In this document: piece after piece, positions 19,246-30,340 of the stretch
Layout of the letters: each line of letters begins with the position of its first letter
Numbering within the stretch: position 1 is the stretch's first letter
Assembly: GCA_037447655.1 (NCBI GenBank)
Contig: JBBHKE010001544.1
Coordinates: 216,104-255,857 of the forward strand
Direction of reading: 5' to 3'
DNA: 39,754 bases
From: Zygnema cylindricum
Lineage: Eukaryota; Streptophyta; Zygnematophyceae; Zygnematales; Zygnemataceae
Made by a program: the position numbers and the translations under genes
The notes under the pieces: model-generated
Told to the model about the DNA's origin: nothing
What the model saw: only the letters and a program-made list of their open reading frames with translations
The model's database searches: none

Positions 19246-22200
19246 TCTAACTTTAACTTCAATGTTAGTCCACACTTTTTTCTGCAATTTTTTTTTACTG
19301 GGAGAAAGCACTAGTTTTGTCATCATATTAGCCACCATTTCCTGTTCAGATCTATAAACAAGATTCACAATATTATTCTCAACTTTTTCTCTCACAAAAC
19401 TCTATATTATGTCCATATGTTTAGCCTTGAAATGATGTTTTAGATTAGCTGCAATAAAAATGGCAGCTTGATTATCACAAAACACTTCATGCACTCCCGC
19501 CTTCATATACCCCACTTTTTGCAACAAGGACTCGACCCACATCAACTCTTTCACAGCAAAACAAGAGGCCATGTACTCAACCTCCATAGTAGACTGAGCA
19601 ACCAACAAAACTTTTGTTGCTTGCGGCTCCAACAACAAGCACCTTCCCCCACATACAACACATACCCAGAAGTACATTTTCTCATAGGTGCATCCCCATA
19701 ACTGGCATCACTCTAAGTAGTGATATCAGTGTGCTCCCCTCCTAAATGGAACCATAACTCTCTGGTTCTTACTAGATATCTCATGACTCTCTTGGTTGCC
19801 TCCCAATCTCTCTTCCTATGATCGTTTAGACTCCTACTGTTGCCGCTATGGCGGCCTTGTACAATTCATAAAGTAGATCAAACTTCCTACGACCTGTCTA
19901 TAAGGAATATACTTCATAAACTCTCTCTCCTCTGGACTCATCTGATCATCTAAGATTATCACTCCTCCTTCTACACTCCCATCACTTACTTTCTTCAAGT
20001 CCATGGGAGTGGTACAACTGTTTGCCTTTTCCATCTAGAATTTCTCAAGCATATTACCTATTGCTTCTTTCTGAGTAAGTCTGATAATCCTTTTCCCCCT
20101 ATCTCTCTCCATTTGGATCCCCAAAATATATCTTGCCTCCCCTAAATCCTTCATATCAAATATGCTTCTAAGATCTCTCTTTAACATATTGATCTTTTCC
20201 AAAGACTTACTTAACACAAGCAGATCATCCACATAAATTGCAATAAAAATGACACCATTCTCATCTTCAAACATATAGATAGAATGGTCAGAGCTAATTC
20301 GGATATATCCCACACTTGTGAGAAACTCATCTAGTTTGTTATTCCACTGTCGGGAGCCTGCTTCAGTCCATATAAGGACTTTATCAGTCTTTAGACTTTG
20401 CTCTCTTCTCCTTCCTCCACAAACCCCTCTGGTTGCCTCTTGAAAATTTCTTCCTCTAACTCACCATTAAGAAATGCAATTTTAATATCCATCTAGTGTA
20501 TTTCCATGTCTTCCGCTAGTGCCAGACCGAGGAGAATCCTTATTGATGGGAACCGAACAACTAGAGCAAAAGTCTCCTCATAGTGAATCCGCTCCTTTTG
20601 GGTGAACTCCTTTGCTACCAATCGAGCCTTATATCTCTCAATGGTATTATCTAGGTTCAGTTTTAGTTTAAACACCCATTTACAGCCAATCGGTTTTCTG
20701 TCCAGAGGACAGTCCGCTATTTCCCAAGTATTTGCTTCCATTATCGAGGCCATCTCATCATTTATGGCTCTAATCCATCTGTCTTTTTCCGGACTGTTTA
20801 CTACCTCCGAGTATGACTGAGGCTTATCTGGGTGAGATAGCTTAGTTACCTTGTGAGCGACCTGTTTTTCCTGAATTCTTTTGCTGCTCCTTCTCCCCCC
20901 CTCAAACTCCGAAGCTGGGATGGAGGGAAGTCTTGGATTTCTCCTTACTGTCTCATCAGCTCCCTTATCAATGGAAGCCGGTTCCGGTTCCTCCTTTTTT
21001 GTCTCCTTGAAGTTTATAGGAATATGTAAGGTTTCCGCTGGATCTCCTATATGTCGGATCTCCTCTGAACTTGCAATCCTTGTTTCACTCATGTCCTTTT
21101 TGGGAAAGATGGAGTCCTCCTCACCTTCGGACTCAAATCTGATTCTTATCTTCTTGGTACATTTAAAGGGCTCAAATAACTTTCCTTCATCCATGACAAC
21201 TTGGTGTTTGACCAAAATGATATCGCATTTTGCTAATTCATAGACTCTATATCCTTTGGCATCCTCATCGTATCTTACAAAGTATACTAGTTTTCCCTTA
21301 GCATCTAGTTTCCGGTTTTTCCTATTCGTGTCAAGACTGTAAACTTGGCTACCCAATACTTTAAGGTGAGAGATATCTAGTTTCCTTCCAACCCATCTCT
21401 CATAAGGTGTCACTCCCTTTACAGCTGAGGTAAGGACTTTATTCTTAATGAAGTTGGCAAAGTTCATGGCTTCTACCCAAAATATCTTTCCTATTTTCTT
21501 CTCGGCCAACATACTACATGCAGTATCTCCTAGTGTTCGGTTCAACCTCTCAGCTACCCCTTTTTTTCCCGGGTTGTATGGTACGGTTTTCTGGTGTTGA
21601 AATCCCTCATCTCTCAAGTATTCCTCAAACTGGTTAGAGTTATATTCCCCCACATTATCACTACTTATTCTCTTAATGGGGGTTCCATGCAACTTCTCAC
21701 TCCAAGCTTTATATTATTTGAAGTAAGTTGATGTTTCAGACTTTAATTTTAGGAAGTAGACTTTAGAGTATCTAGACCAATCATCGGTTATAGTCACCAT
21801 AAACCTCTTTCCTCCAGCCGAATGTACTTTTGCTATTCCCGAGATATCTGTGTGGACTAGATCTAGTACTTTCTCACCTCTATATGTGGCGGCTTTAGGA
21901 AAGAGAAGTCTGTGAGCCTTACCTTGAACACAACCACTACAATCATCCATCATTTTATTATCCCCAAACAGAATGCCTTCTACTACCCCAAGTTTTTTCA
22001 TTTCCCTCAACCTATCAAAATGCACATGCCGCAATTGCTTATGCCAAATCATCAACTTTGGAACACCAATATAGTAAACATTATTCTTTTCATTACTCAG
22101 GTTAAGCCTAAACATTCCTTGGCTACCCTTATTTGATATGAAGTAGACTTCATCCCCATACTTAGTTGTAAAGTCTCCATTTCTAGTGAAGGTATCAAAC

Positions 22201-24582
22201 TCTTTGTCATCTAACACAGACGTAGAGAAAAAAAATTTACTCAGCTGAGGAATGTAGAGTACATCAGAGAAGGTGCGTATAGAATGCTTTCCTTCCACTA
22301 AGACTTTCAGATCTAGCAACCGCACTAGATCTGTTGTAATCACTCTCCCATCCCCATACTGTATCACTACAGTAGGGATTTTTCTTAGCTTAGTAAACAG
22401 ATGTTTATCACGACACATATGCATCGATGCACCTGAGTCAATAATCAATCCTTTATGTGTAGCTTCTTGAATTGCTTCGAGAGCACAATTCAGTTTACGA
22501 GGGATCTCTTTCTCTTCCAGACTCTCGTCAAGAAGAAGGTCTCCATCCTCCTTCTTAGAGGACTCCTCCTCAGTCTCTTCCCTCACTTTTGTGACTACAA
22601 TTCTGTGTCCTCGATTGGACTACAGAATTTAGGAAGCCTCTACATTGCTTTTAACTAACCCATTTCAAGCCACAACCACTACAGCCCTAGATGGTGAACC
22701 AACAGTCTGACTACACCCCTGTGCAGCCTAGACTCCCCTAAGTCCGTAGCAAAATGAATCACTAAAAAACGGCCAACCAGCTCATAAGTTATGAGGTGGC
22801 AAAGATGCCAATTTATACAAAGCTCCCAAGGTAGAGGTGACTGTCTGAAAATATGCAAAGTCCTACTTCCCTCTCACAACCCCTATCTATTAATGTACTA
22901 CCCTATCGCTTAACTATAAAGTACAAAAAGATACTACAGCAGATGTCTTTTCTGTACGGCATGTGTACAACAAGGCTGTTGAGTGGACTCGTGTCAACCT
23001 TTCACTCGTCCGTATGCTCCTCGGAATTCCTACGACCAAATGTTATCCCTCCACGTGGCGCCAGGTCATGCCACGTCCATAAACGCCAAAGTGACCATTC
23101 TGGGATCCCGACAACTATGTATGCCATAGGATTAAATCTGACATTTAATTTTAGCCGTCGAAACAAATGTCCAATTCATTTGTTTCGTGCGAAATGACGT
23201 CCGCACTAAACTTTAACTAGTTCTATGTTCTTTCGTTCATATTTTAGTTAATCGGATTCAAGACCCCACACAAGTTTAAATAGATATCAAACCCTATGTA
23301 TCCTAACGGACTTCTACAACAAACTAGTTAGAGCTAATGGCTACGCCCCGCTCTGCCGGTCGAAGGTTCGAGTCTAGCCAGACTCAACCTTTTGTTGATA
23401 GTGACTTAAGTCACTCTTTAGTCCTGCCTATAGAGGAGAGGCAGCCATGGCTCCATCACACTCTCTCTCTCTCCTTGAGTGACTACAACATGTATGGGGG
23501 CAAGAGAGAAGAGATGGAGGCAGGCTGCCTACACTTTTTCTTATCTTTTAGCGGCTAATCTATTTAGACCTAGAAAATACCCAAAAACTAGTTATTTCAA
23601 TAGTGACCACCAGTGCCTTCTTCTTCCCTCCAGAAGGACCCCGTTCACGGTTCTCTTCGAGCCTCAGCTCTGACAGCTTGACACAATCCGCTATGAAGTG
23701 TCCCCCCTTTTTGCAAAAGTGACAAAGACCCTTTGGGGGCCTCGGTCCTCCAGACTGATATCTCTCTCCTTTGAATGGTTTCTTCAGATCCTTCCCCCAT
23801 CGGTTTCCTCCTGCAACCGGAGCTTGGATGCTCTTTCCACCCTTCCTAATCTCAATTGTGTTCTCCTGCACAAGTATCATCCGGACTACTGTGTTCAACT
23901 TCTATGAACTGTCAGTCATTTCTTGTATTCAGTACACTATGTTTTCATGCTTGTAGGGTAACTTAATGATGACAGTGTTAACTTTCATCTTCATTGTACT
24001 TGTCCACCCCGCACTCTCCATCTCTATAAACAAACAAGAGAGATCATTACAATAGTCTAACATCTTTCCCCCTTTGTAAGTATAATTTCCCAACTTTTGT
24101 TCGGCCAACTAGAGCTCCTAAATAGTACCAGCTCTATAGTTTTCCACCAAACTCACCCACAACTCCTCGGCCTTGTAAATGTGAATGTGGGGGGTTGCCA
24201 AAGCCTGAGTGAGGTGTCTTAGAATGATGTTTTTGGCAGCCATGTTTATGTCTTCCCACGTTTGGGTGTTGTTCTCCGCGGTCTTCACTGTCGCCGCTCC
24301 AAGTGGAGTGTTAATTGGAGAAATTAGAGTAGCAAGCGTCTCCTCCTCCCTCCCTTTTTCGGACACACTACTGTCCCCATCATCTACCTCCTCTGCTGCA
24401 GCAGAGGTTGTTCGAGCAAACTTTATTCCACCAAACCCTGGTGGATTTCCCTGAGGTGGACGTTTCACTTGTCCACTGACAATACACCAGTATCGTTTTT
24501 CGCACAAAACCTCCATCATCATAGCTTCCCAATAGATGAACCCTAATCCATTGAAGGTGGGCACCTTAGAGGGTGGGCCCAT
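19246..24582 (-). pseudogene. gag-pol of family 2 copia, broken by stops, frameshifts and a solo LTR
   Basis: Gag begins at the ATG in the primer-binding site (24582). It has the N-terminal FNGLGFIYWEAMM block and a zinc knuckle CHFCKKGGHFIADC near 23680-23720. After the solo LTR come protease LIIDSGASMHMC; the GAG-pre-integrase H/C pairs; integrase TDISG, SSDNVGEYNS and KKGVAERLNRT with its catalytic Glu intact; RT PIGCKWVFKLKL, MDIKIAFLNGEL and YVDDLL; and RNase H STMEVEYMAS and DNQAAI. Visible breaks include stops near 24118, 23900, 21712, 20490, 20410 and 20035, and frameshifts near 20330 and 19850. Confidence 0.9.
22596..23602 (-). mobile_element. solo LTR (family 2) inserted in gag-pol
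   Basis: A 1007-bp LTR flanked by perfect 5-bp target-site duplications GTGAC at 22591-22595 and 23603-23607. The interrupted frame resumes in register: the host reads KKKALVVT before it and VTKV after it. The termini have decayed from TG/CA to TA/TA. Loss of the internal region by LTR-LTR recombination is the usual origin of solo LTRs. The insertion must postdate the host element. Confidence 0.93.
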
Positions 24583-24586
24583 AACT
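24572..24586 (-). promoter_or_regulatory. primer-binding site, half initiator tRNA-Met type (family 2)
   Basis: Directly inside the 5' LTR the minus strand reads AGTTATGGGCCCACC. This is complementary at 14 of 15 positions to the anticodon arm GGUGGGCCCAUAACC of plant initiator tRNA-Met, not to a tRNA 3' end. The gag ATG (24582-24580) lies within it. Confidence 0.8.
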
Positions 24587-25590
24587 TGCAATTATGTGTC
24601 CTCCATTGGACTACAGAATTTAGAAAGCCTCTAGATAGCTTTTAACTAACCCACTTCAATCCACAATCACTGCTGCCCAAAAGAGCAAACTTACAGTCTG
24701 ACTGCACCCCTGTGCAACCAAACTCCCTTGAGTCTATAGCAAAAAGAATCAATGAAAACGGCAAACCAACCGATAAGTTATGAGCCGACAAAAATACCAA
24801 TCTTAAACAAAGCTCACTAAGAGAGAGGTGGCTACCTACCCAATTTTCCTAAGTCCTAAATCCCTCTCACAACCCCTATCTACTGAAGTATGAACCAATC
24901 ACAGGACTGTAAAGTACAAAAAGGTACTACGACAGATGTATTTTTTTTACATCCAGTGTACAGCAAAGCCATTCAGTGGACGTCGATCTCCATATGATTC
25001 CTCTTTATGCTCCCCGGGATTTCCCCGTTCGAATGTTATCCAGCCACGTGGCGCCAAGTCATGCCACGCTTAAAAACCGCCAAAATGGTCATTCCGGGAT
25101 TTTGACGTTAGTACAGGCCGTCGGATCCACATCGGTTTTTCATGTCAGCCGTTGAAACAAATGTTTGATTCATTTGTTTCGTGCGTGACGTGTGCAATTA
25201 TATTATACACGAGTTATATGTTCGCTATCTGCAATTCCGTTAATCTGACTAGTTTTGTAAAACCGTGCTTAAATAAATATCAAACCTTATGTAATGTAAC
25301 AAACTCCTACGACAGACCGGTTAAAGCTAACGGCTCTGCTACGCTTTGCGAGTCGGAGGTTCGAGTCCTGCCGGACTCAACCTTTTGTTGAGAGTGACAT
25401 ATGTCACTCTTTAGTCCTCCTTGTTAAACTAAGGTAGCCATGGCTCAACCACCCTCTCTATTCTTCAGTGACTACAACAAGTATGGTGGCTAGAGAGTGG
25501 AGGTGGAGGTAGGTTGTGTGCCCTTTTTTTTCTTTTTATACTAATCTATTTAGACCTAGAAAATACTCTATAAATCTAGTAATTTCAACA
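24587..25590 (-). repeat. 5' LTR of family 2 element
   Basis: 1004 bp. Carries the same landmarks as the 3' LTR: ACGTGGCGCC near 25046 with its G-box, and the tRNA-like segment with GGTTCGAGTCC near 25360. The right flank CGCGA is the target-site duplication. Confidence 0.92.
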
Positions 25591-25712
25591 CGCGAATGTG
25601 AAAAAATGTTCCCTGTATAGTATAAGCCATAATAATCATAATTGTCAAAAGTACAAAATAGACAGACATTGTACGTAAATTTAGAAAAAATAGACGACTG
25701 CTTCACTGAAAT

Positions 25713-26015
25713 CATAGTTCAAAAGTTGGTGAAAGTAGGCCCATACAATATGCCTATTGTACACAAAACATACAATATGACCTTCAGACCCATATTGTAT
25801 TCGGACATATTCAGACCAAATAAAACGTTCAGACCAAAAATTGAACGAATTAAAACATTCAGACCAAAAAAAAATATTTACACTGTCAAATTCAGACTTT
25901 CGATCGATCGCTGATCAAAGTATCGATCTAAGAAGATCACTTAATCCCATAACACAACTTACGATAAAGGCGCTGACCAAAAGTCTACCATAAAAACGCC
26001 TTCTTTTGAACTATG
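25713..26015 (-). mobile_element. MITE with CATAGTTCAAAA TIRs, copy 2 (inverted)
   Basis: 303 bp, homologous to 17503-17807 in reverse orientation; it shares the CATATTGTATGGGCC and CATAACACAACTTACGATAA blocks. The two copies face each other across the retrotransposon. Before that insertion they would have been about 0.5 kb apart. Confidence 0.75.
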
Positions 26016-26021
26016 ACTGAA

Positions 26022-26052
26022 ATATACGAGAATGTAGTACATTCTCGTATAT
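26022..26052. other. 31-bp perfect palindrome
   Basis: ATATACGAGAATGTA, a single G, then TACATTCTCGTATAT. It lies 6 bp outside the MITE terminus. The half-site ATATACGAGA also abuts the left end of the retrotransposon (18213-18222). Confidence 0.9.
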
Positions 26053-26299
26053 CAATTTACCCGAAAAAACTTAAAATCGCCCTTAAATTATTGTAAAAGT
26101 ACCGAAATAGACGGACAAAGTACGAAAATGTAGGAAAATGTAAGGGTACATAGTCGAGTACGCATTTTATAATTTTTTGAAAATCATTAGCTGCAAATCT
26201 TACGTAGTATTCGCCATTTTGTTTCGTGCGTAACATGTGAATTCAACAACTATGCTTAAAGCGCCATATCCCCATCCAATTTTAACAATATAACTTAGA

Positions 26300-26490
26300 G
26301 CATTGTTCCATTAGGCGGTATCAGTAAACGAAAAAATACGTTTACTGGAGCCATCGTTCCATTGTGTCGGGTAAGTAAACAACATTTTATTTGCGTGGCA
26401 CACTTTGATTGGATCCACGTAGTAGATGAATAAGATTCTGCTAATCTTCAAATAATCTTTGACAACAAAGTGTGACCACATAGCGTGTCT
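26300..26490 (+). mobile_element. truncated TIR-element head (copy E)
   Basis: Starts GAGCATTGTTCCATTAGGCG-GTATCAGTAAACG. It contains TTATTTGCGTGGCACACTTTG and CCACGTAGTAGATGAATAAG, shared almost exactly with 37310-37435. No right terminus; it runs into a GA-rich array. Confidence 0.55.
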
Positions 26491-26494
26491 AGGA

Positions 26495-26625
26495 AAAGGA
26501 GAGGGAGAGGGAGGTGACAAGGGAGAGAAGTAGACAAGGGAGAGAGACAAGGGAGTGAGGGAGGAATGGAGTGGGAGAGAGAGAGGCAGAGGGAGAGGGA
26601 AAGAGAGGGAGTGGACGAGGGAGAT
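26495..26625 (+). repeat. (GGGAGA)n-type purine array
   Basis: GAGAGGGAGAGGGAG units with ACAAGGGAGAG variants, from the same hexamer family as 5636-5935. Non-coding. Confidence 0.85.
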
Positions 26626-26639
26626 GTTGTTTTGTCAGG

Positions 26640-27339
26640 TTGTGTGAGAGAAAACTCTAGGACCGAATATTTTTGTGAACTGTCACTTCAATATTTACCA
26701 CAATTAGTGTGACAGTAAGAAAAATGGAAAGTACAAAGTACAACGTGTCAGCAAAAAGTACAAAAAGATACACGCGTCGGACATAGAACAATTTAGGAAA
26801 GTAACTTCTTGTACGGACCTAAACAGACACGCGTCACTTTTAGGAGAAATCTCGCACAGATCTAGCGGTAATGGTGAATGACATCAAATGTAGAATGAAC
26901 TAGTACGAACTGTATTTAGTACTCTTAACCGCTAGATGATTTGGTATGAACGGCCACGATCAGATCGAGACTAGCTACAAGGACTAGGCTAACTATAAAG
27001 TATGAACATGATGGAATGACGCGACAATGTTGTCGAGATACACACATGTGGTCGGTGGAGTATTTTTGGTACAGTTTCTCGTACATACAGCTTGTCGGTT
27101 ACCAATTAGTGAATGGTTTGTACATGCATTCACACTAGAAATGGATGATAAATGAGATGAGGAAACAAATGATCCTGTACCATTCATTCCGCAAAAAAAC
27201 AAAAATAGAGGCGCCAAACTGGTCGACCGCTCAGCTGTCAACATTTTTAGAGGGTAGCGACGAACAAAATATACGATTTAGAGCGTAGCGACGGATAAAA
27301 CAAGTGCGTCAAATCTTGACAATTGTGGTAAGGTTAGAA
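26640..27339. other. non-coding stretch
   Basis: No supportable gene. It contains an approximately 50-bp segment (about 27118-27170, ATGCATTCACACTAGAAATG core) that recurs inverted at about 28490-28545. Confidence 0.5.
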
Positions 27340-28126
27340 TTACATAAGGCAGTCCCAGTAAACGTATGGAAAATTCTACAGGCACCGTTTAGTAGAAGAC
27401 TATTCCATTTTGTCATGCCAGTAACAAACCTTCCTCAATTGTGATTGGCGCCAGGTACGTTAGAGTCCAGATTTTGAAAATCTTAAAGAAAATATTCAAA
27501 CAGAAAGTCACAAGAAATATCTGTACGACCGGAGGTAGTTAACACGTGGTACATGCCATGTGCCTACGTCGTACAATCTATGTGCCGCCTGCCACGCCGG
27601 AGGTAGTTAACACGTCGTACAGGCCATGTGCCTACGTCGTACAATCTATATGCCGCCAGCCACGCTGCCACGCTGGATGCAGTTAAGCCGAAAATATTTT
27701 TGCACGCTCCGTTTGACATCCAGCGACATTCAAAGTTTGCCACAACCTTCAAATTTTGCCGCGACCTTCAAAGTTTGTCGCGTCTTTTTGCCATTCTGTT
27801 TCGAAATTTTGATTACCATTTTCAAAATCAAAAATCTGGCCGTAACCAATGGTACACGACCCAGTATCGAGCAACTCTCCTCGCGAGGAGAGTATCTTCA
27901 CACTGGATGATGTGCGCGAATGCTTCGCGGATCTGAAAAAGTGGAATATCCAACGGCCAGGAATTACGCCTACATCATAGGAGCTTCCGGACAACTTTCC
28001 AGTAACGATATTTTTTCTGATAATATTTTTTTTAAGGTAATTAAGGTACGGCTTGGTACGGCGCTGTACGAAAACGTACGGCATCTAGTAACGAACCACA
28101 CTTTTTGTCTAATGGAATTCTACCCT
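27340..28126 (+). mobile_element. TIR-type nonautonomous DNA element, copy B
   Basis: Shares with copy A the CGGAGGTA repeats, the GAATTACGCCTACA tail and the right terminus TAATGGAATTCTACCCT. The left terminus is decayed or rearranged. It contains a duplicated GGAGGTAGTTAACACG-TCGTACA-GCCATGTG block (27531 and 27598) and the 20-bp palindrome at 27874-27893. Confidence 0.5.
27874..27893. other. 20-bp perfect palindrome
   Basis: ACTCTCCTCGCGAGGAGAGT has no spacer. It sits at the position that is also a hairpin in both arms of the 15063-17277 inverted repeat. Confidence 0.92.
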
Positions 28127-28735
28127 AAGTCATCTTCTTTTCCGGAAAACCTTTTCAGAATGCAGAAATCCGACTTTGAAAAAACATGAAGTCGTATCTC
28201 AAATAAATGATTTTATACTGTAACGAAATTTTCTAAAATGCTAACCCATAAACAAATAGCCAATCAAAATCATCTAAAATATTACGTAAAAAAATGTAAA
28301 CTTAAAACTTTTTTGTAATTTTGACGAAATGTCCTCCCCCCTTCTTATGGGTGAAAAACGATGGTTTGGTACGGACGGATTTGAGTCATCATCGCCTAAT
28401 CGTACGGCAATATGAATCACATCACGACGTTTTGGTTGACGTGAGATGACGTCAATGGCGATTCACGTCCAAACAAAAAATAACTACATTCATTTCCACA
28501 TCTCATTCATCATCTATTTCTAGTGTGAATCGTGCATACAGTGTTTAACTATTATGGTAGACAAATAGGTTTGTCCGTATACGGAGTACAATATCAGGTA
28601 CATCATGGTATTTTACTATTTTGGACATATGGTCATACAATACTATTTGGCACTCCACCGTGTTCTGATAATTGATTGAAAGGCAATAGTTTCAGCTCTT
28701 CGTACAAAAAAAGACTGCGTAATATTTCTTGAATA
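28127..28735. other. non-coding stretch between TIR elements
   Basis: AT-rich at first, then a segment with TGACGTGAGATGACGTCA-like words near 28438-28455 and the inverted partner of 27118-27170. No gene seen. Confidence 0.5.
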
Positions 28736-28974
28736 AGGGTGGCCTTCCATTAGGCATTCCAGTTATTATACGGAAAAGTTCACCGAAGGGCGTGCCTTCC
28801 ATTAGGTCGTTGAGTAAACCACTTTTTATTTGCGTGGCTTATGTTGGTTAGCAACACAAGTTAATATTCGATGCTTAAAATCTTAAAAGAATCTTCGAAT
28901 GCACAGTCTGAACGCAATATCTGTACGAGCGGAGTCAGTACGAGCGGAGGTAATATCTATACCAGCGAAGATAA

Positions 28975-29282
28975 TGTTGAAAAGAAGTAATTAATATTCA
29001 CTTCTTAATTTAGACTCTAGAGTGAAGAGAGAGATAGAGTCACCATGGCTGCCGCCATAGTCAGAAAGAAATAGGTTGCCGCCATAGTCAGAAAGATATA
29101 GGCTGCCGCCATAGTCAGAAAAAAATAGTCAGAAAGAAACAGGCAGACAGGTAGACGGATTGATAAATTGCCAAAATGTTGCCCTTATCCTAATTTGAAC
29201 CTAGGTATGAGAAATACTTCATACACGTACGCCATACCCATTATGGCGTTAACAAAACGATACACGTTTTCAGTTTGTTATG
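28975..29282 (+). repeat. left part of a solo LTR (family 3)
   Basis: Begins TGTTGAAAAGAAG after target-site duplication GATAA (28970-28974). It contains three GCTGCCGCCATAGTCAGAAA-like tandem units (29048-29118). An antisense tRNA-like box B, read as GGTTCAAAT on the minus strand, lies at about 29193-29201. It continues at 35769 after the inserted element. Confidence 0.8.
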
Positions 29283-30340
29283 TGTATAAATTATGGGTCT
29301 TTTAAATTATTTTCTAGGTCTGAATAGAAATAAGAAAGAAGCCGAGGCAGTCTACCTCTAACTTCTCTCTCCAACTTCTCAAACTTGTCGCAGTCACTGA
29401 GAAATTGGAGAAGGAGCTAGAGCCATGGCTACCTAGGCTATCCAGAGGTTTACGCGAAAAAATATATTTTAGTTAGGGATTTAATTTACTAAAAGATATG
29501 TACCGGCGACAGGATTTGATCCTGGTACCTACCAGCCGGCAGACAGCCGGTAGCCAGTAGCCTTAGCCGTTAAGTCTAGAGTAGTGTTATGTACTATGGG
29601 GTTTGATAATTAGTTAAACATTTATACGTAGGATAGTTCATTTAACTGTAACTGTTTACGGGAGACATATATCCAGTAAATGTAAAAGTACGGATTCCGG
29701 TACGGATAAGAAACCAATACCGCGCATTTAATTCTTTAATGAAACGAATACCGCGCATGTATTTATTACGGCTACGATTAAATGTGAATTTAATCGGACG
29801 GTCGGAATTAACGCCGAGATCGCGGAAGAAGATTTCGGCGGTTTGTGGTCATCGCCAAATCGGATGACACGTGGCGGAATGACATTGGATCGCGGCATCT
29901 CCGAGGATTAAGGGAGTGAATCCGGACATACCACGTGTCAACATTTTGGCCATGTCGTACAATGGCCGTACATAAAGTACACCGGCAGCTGTACTTTTGT
30001 GTACGAAACTGAAATCTGATTGGTTTCGTACATCAGTACATAGAGTCTGTGAGAGAGATAGGACTTAGAAAAATTAGAAGATAGGACCCTCTCTCCTAGA
30101 GAGCTTCTATACAAAAGGTCAACTTTGACCCTCCATAACTTACTACTCAGGGGAGAAAATTCAGAGATTTTTTTTGCTATCGACTCAAGGGAGTCTTGTC
30201 TTCACAAGGGTGAAGTTGGTCAGAGTTTTTGTCTGCCAGGGTGGCAGTTATTTTTGCTGAAACACAAAGGGGTTAGGGTTATCCTAGAGGCTTCTCGGAA
30301 GCTGTCCACTCTGAGGACTTATGGAGGTTTCAGAGTTTCA
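29283..30340 (+). repeat. 5' LTR of family 1 element
   Basis: 1058 bp, TGTATAAATT to AGTTTCA. G-boxes CACGTG lie at 29868-29873 and 29932-29937. A tRNA-like segment on the minus strand, with box B GGATCAAATCC at 29512-29522 and TAACGGCTAAGG at 29561-29572, lies about 229 nt from the LTR start. A T-rich untranslated leader follows a CTATACAAAAGG sequence near 30106. Confidence 0.93.
29503..29582 (-). other. antisense tRNA-like remnant in the LTR
   Basis: The minus strand shows a D-arm-like TTAACGGCTAAGGC, a CCGG-CTGTCTG-CCGG stem-loop at the anticodon-arm position, and a T-arm-like CAGG-ATCAAAT-CCTG. No matching acceptor stem is seen, so it is not a functional tRNA gene. Comparable box-B sequences occur at the same offset in LTR families 2 and 3. 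Confidence 0.5.

Larger units (their letters stand above)
18223..25590 (-). mobile_element. full-length Ty1/copia element (family 2), 7.4 kb including a nested solo LTR
   Basis: Element-sense order from 25590 to 18223: 5' LTR, primer-binding site, gag-pol, polypurine tract, 3' LTR. LTRs run TGTTGAAATT...AATTGCA. Flanking 5-mers are CGAGA (left) and CGCGA (right), a target-site duplication with one mismatch. A solo LTR of the same family interrupts gag-pol at 22596-23602. The domain order protease-integrase-RT-RNase H defines Ty1/copia. Multiple stops and frameshifts make the element inactive. Confidence 0.9.
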
